A DNA stretch of 64,000 nt from Actinoplanes sp. L3-i22 (GTDB taxonomy: Bacteria > Actinomycetota > Actinomycetes > Mycobacteriales > Micromonosporaceae). How positions within the stretch are numbered: the first letter of the stretch is position 1; the number at the start of each line of letters is the position of its first letter. Made by a program: the position numbers and the translations under genes. Below the pieces are notes generated by a model, which was not told the origin of the DNA, did no database searches, and worked only from the letters and a program-made list of their open reading frames with translations. Below, in pieces: positions 62,781 to 64,000 of the stretch. The stretch lies in the NCBI RefSeq assembly GCF_019704555.1, contig NZ_AP024745.1:11397501-11461500 (forward strand). The letters are read 5' to 3'.

Positions 62781-63622
62781 CCCCTTCTCCCGGCGCCCGC
62801 GGGCACCGCGCTACGGATTCGGTAGGCGGATGTGCGGCCGGCGGCCACCCGCTCGTAGTTGTCGTCGATCCCGATCGTCGTCTCGGCGGCGCCGAGGAAC
62901 AGCCAGCCGTCGGGGCGCAGGATCTTGGCCGCGTTCTGGAGCACCTGCCGCTTGGTCGCGACGTCGAAATAGATCAGGACATTGCGCAGGAAGATCACGT
63001 CGAACGGCTGCATCGGCGGGAACGGCGCGGTCAGGCTCATGTGCTTGAACGAGACGTTCCGGCGCAGCGCCGGGATGATCCGCCAGTGCGCGCCGGCCCG
63101 CTCGAAGTACTGGACCAGTTGGGTGGCCGGCAGCCCGCGGTTCACCTCGACCTGGCTGTACTCGGCCTTCTCGGCCCGCTCGACCATCGCGGTGGAGATG
63201 TCGGTGCCCTGGATCTCGAAGGACCAGCCGGCGGGCAGCGATTCCTGCAACGTGATGGCCAGGCTGTACGCCTCCTGGCCGCTGGAGCTCGCCGCGGACC
63301 AGAAGCGCAGCTTGCGCGTGCTGGCCCGCGACTTGATCAGTTCCGGCAGCACCACGTCGGTGAGCGCCGCGAACGGCTCCCGGTCCCGGAAGAAGGACGT
63401 CTCGTTGGTGGTCAGCGCGTCGATGATCTTGCGCTGGTGCTGCGGGTTCGGGCGCTTCTGCAGGTCCGAGATGAAGTCGTTCACGTTCGGCGCCCCGACC
63501 GCCCGGGCGACCGGGATCAGCCGGGCCTCGACCAGGTACTCCTTGCCGGGCGCCAGCACGATCGACGCCTCGCGCCGCACCATGTTGGCGACGAACGTGA
63601 ACTCCGCCGAGGTGAGGGTCAT
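62777..63622 (-). CDS. cheR: Chemotaxis protein methyltransferase CheR
   Basis: 281 aa. N-terminal helical domain, then DALTTNETSFFRD, FWSAASSSGQEAYSLAI (SAM-binding loop), IQGTDIS and DVIFLRNVLIYFD. It methylates glutamates of chemoreceptors, opposing CheB, which precedes it with ATGA overlap. Confidence 0.95.
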   Translation of the reverse strand: MTLTSAEFTFVANMVRREASIVLAPGKEYLVEARLIPVARAVGAPNVNDFISDLQKRPNPQHQRKIIDALTTNETSFFRDREPFAALTDVVLPELIKSRASTRKLRFWSAASSSGQEAYSLAITLQESLPAGWSFEIQGTDISTAMVERAEKAEYSQVEVNRGLPATQLVQYFERAGAHWRIIPALRRNVSFKHMSLTAPFPPMQPFDVIFLRNVLIYFDVATKRQVLQNAAKILRPDGWLFLGAAETTIGIDDNYERVAAGRTSAYRIRSAVPAGAGRRG

Positions 63623-64000
63623 CGCGCCACCGCCGGCGACCGACCCACCCGCACCCGGTTCAGGAGGGCGCTCGCGATCCGATCCAGAGGCAGTATCTCG
63701 TCCGCCAGACCGGCACCGACCACGGCGCCGGGCATGCCCCAGACCACCGAGCTCGCCTCGTCCTGTGCCAAGATCTCAGCGCCCGCGTCTCGAAGCACTT
63801 TCGCACCACCTCGTCCGTCTTGTCCCATTCCAGTGAGCACGGCCGCGAAGGCCGTGCCGCCGTACAGAGCCGCCACCGATCGGAACATCACGTCCACGGC
63901 GGGGCGGCAGGAGTTCTCCTGCGGTGCGGTGCTGAGCTGGGTCAGGGTCGACGTGCCCCGGCGGTTGAAGACCAGGTGGCGGTCGCCCGGCGCGATGTAG
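63619..64000 (-). CDS. cheB: CheB methylesterase, C-terminal part (runs off the window)
   Basis: 127 codons visible. YIAPGDRHLV, RPAVDVMFRSVAA, VLTGMGQDGRGGAK (with the catalytic Asp region) and LAQDEASSVVWGMPGAVV are the CheB catalytic-domain signatures. The receiver domain and start lie beyond position 64000. Confidence 0.93.
   Translation of the reverse strand, partial: YIAPGDRHLVFNRRGTSTLTQLSTAPQENSCRPAVDVMFRSVAALYGGTAFAAVLTGMGQDGRGGAKVLRDAGAEILAQDEASSVVWGMPGAVVGAGLADEILPLDRIASALLNRVRVGRSPAVAR

Overview
The window is high-GC actinobacterial DNA and looks like a motile member of the Micromonosporaceae, most likely Actinoplanes or a close relative. Four things point there: a complete-looking Gram-positive flagellar locus without P- or L-ring genes; a BldN-like sigma factor next to a DUF5667 partner; the mycothiol gene mshA beside a YbjN gene, with gpm and senX3-regX3 close by, as in mycobacteria; and frequent GTG and TTG starts. 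The genus is an inference from gene content; there is no rRNA here.

Region 1 (about 1-13.9 kb) is chromosomal housekeeping and developmental DNA: an AMP-forming acyl-CoA ligase, a BldN-type ECF sigma gene preceded by a possible coupled 30-codon leader ORF and followed by a membrane DUF5667 protein, a PlsC-type acyltransferase with an SDR, the 33-aa ribosomal protein bS22, an excisionase-type HTH protein, proline dehydrogenase, a CGNR zinc-finger protein, a sugar-phosphate isomerase-like protein, a cysteine-cluster protein, and the phosphate-control set regX3-senX3/phoU with PHO-box-like repeats between the divergent units.

Region 2 (13.9-29 kb) holds gpmA, two paralogous MFS exporters carrying low-complexity repeat insertions, YbjN-mshA, an SDR, a methyltransferase, an orphan receiver protein, a secreted subtilase with a lysine-rich tail, DUF7455, an orphan histidine kinase, an SRPBCC protein and a PHP-domain protein. 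The MFS pair interrupts the mshA-YbjN-gpm-senX3-regX3 synteny.

Region 3 (29-64 kb) is the flagellar and chemotaxis locus. On the minus strand csrA, fliW, flgL, flgK and flgN lie divergent to fliC. On the plus strand are fliC, fliD, fliS, a FliT-position protein, flgB, flgC, fliE, fliF, fliG, fliH, fliI, then a 1-kb repeat island, then fliJ, an NlpC/P60-SLT peptidoglycan hydrolase and fliK. Convergent to these on the minus strand are flgD, flgE, flbD, motA, motB, fliL, fliM, fliN, fliO, fliP, fliR, flhB, flhA, an FlhF-like protein and a small membrane protein. A chemotaxis operon (cheB, cheR, cheY, cheX, cheY, cheX-like) runs off the right edge. Seven intergenic sites fit a common pattern, TCA-N16/17-GCCGAA with small deviations, as expected for a FliA/WhiG-type sigma. 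No fliQ, flgF, flgG, fliA or flgM was found in the window.

The most unusual non-coding material is two unrelated dispersed repeats. One is a ~135-bp structured element found between two convergent gene pairs. The other is a ~100-bp element carrying paired DnaA-box-like 9-mers, found inside two gene-free islands of about 1 kb each. Many tandem micro-repeats also occur.
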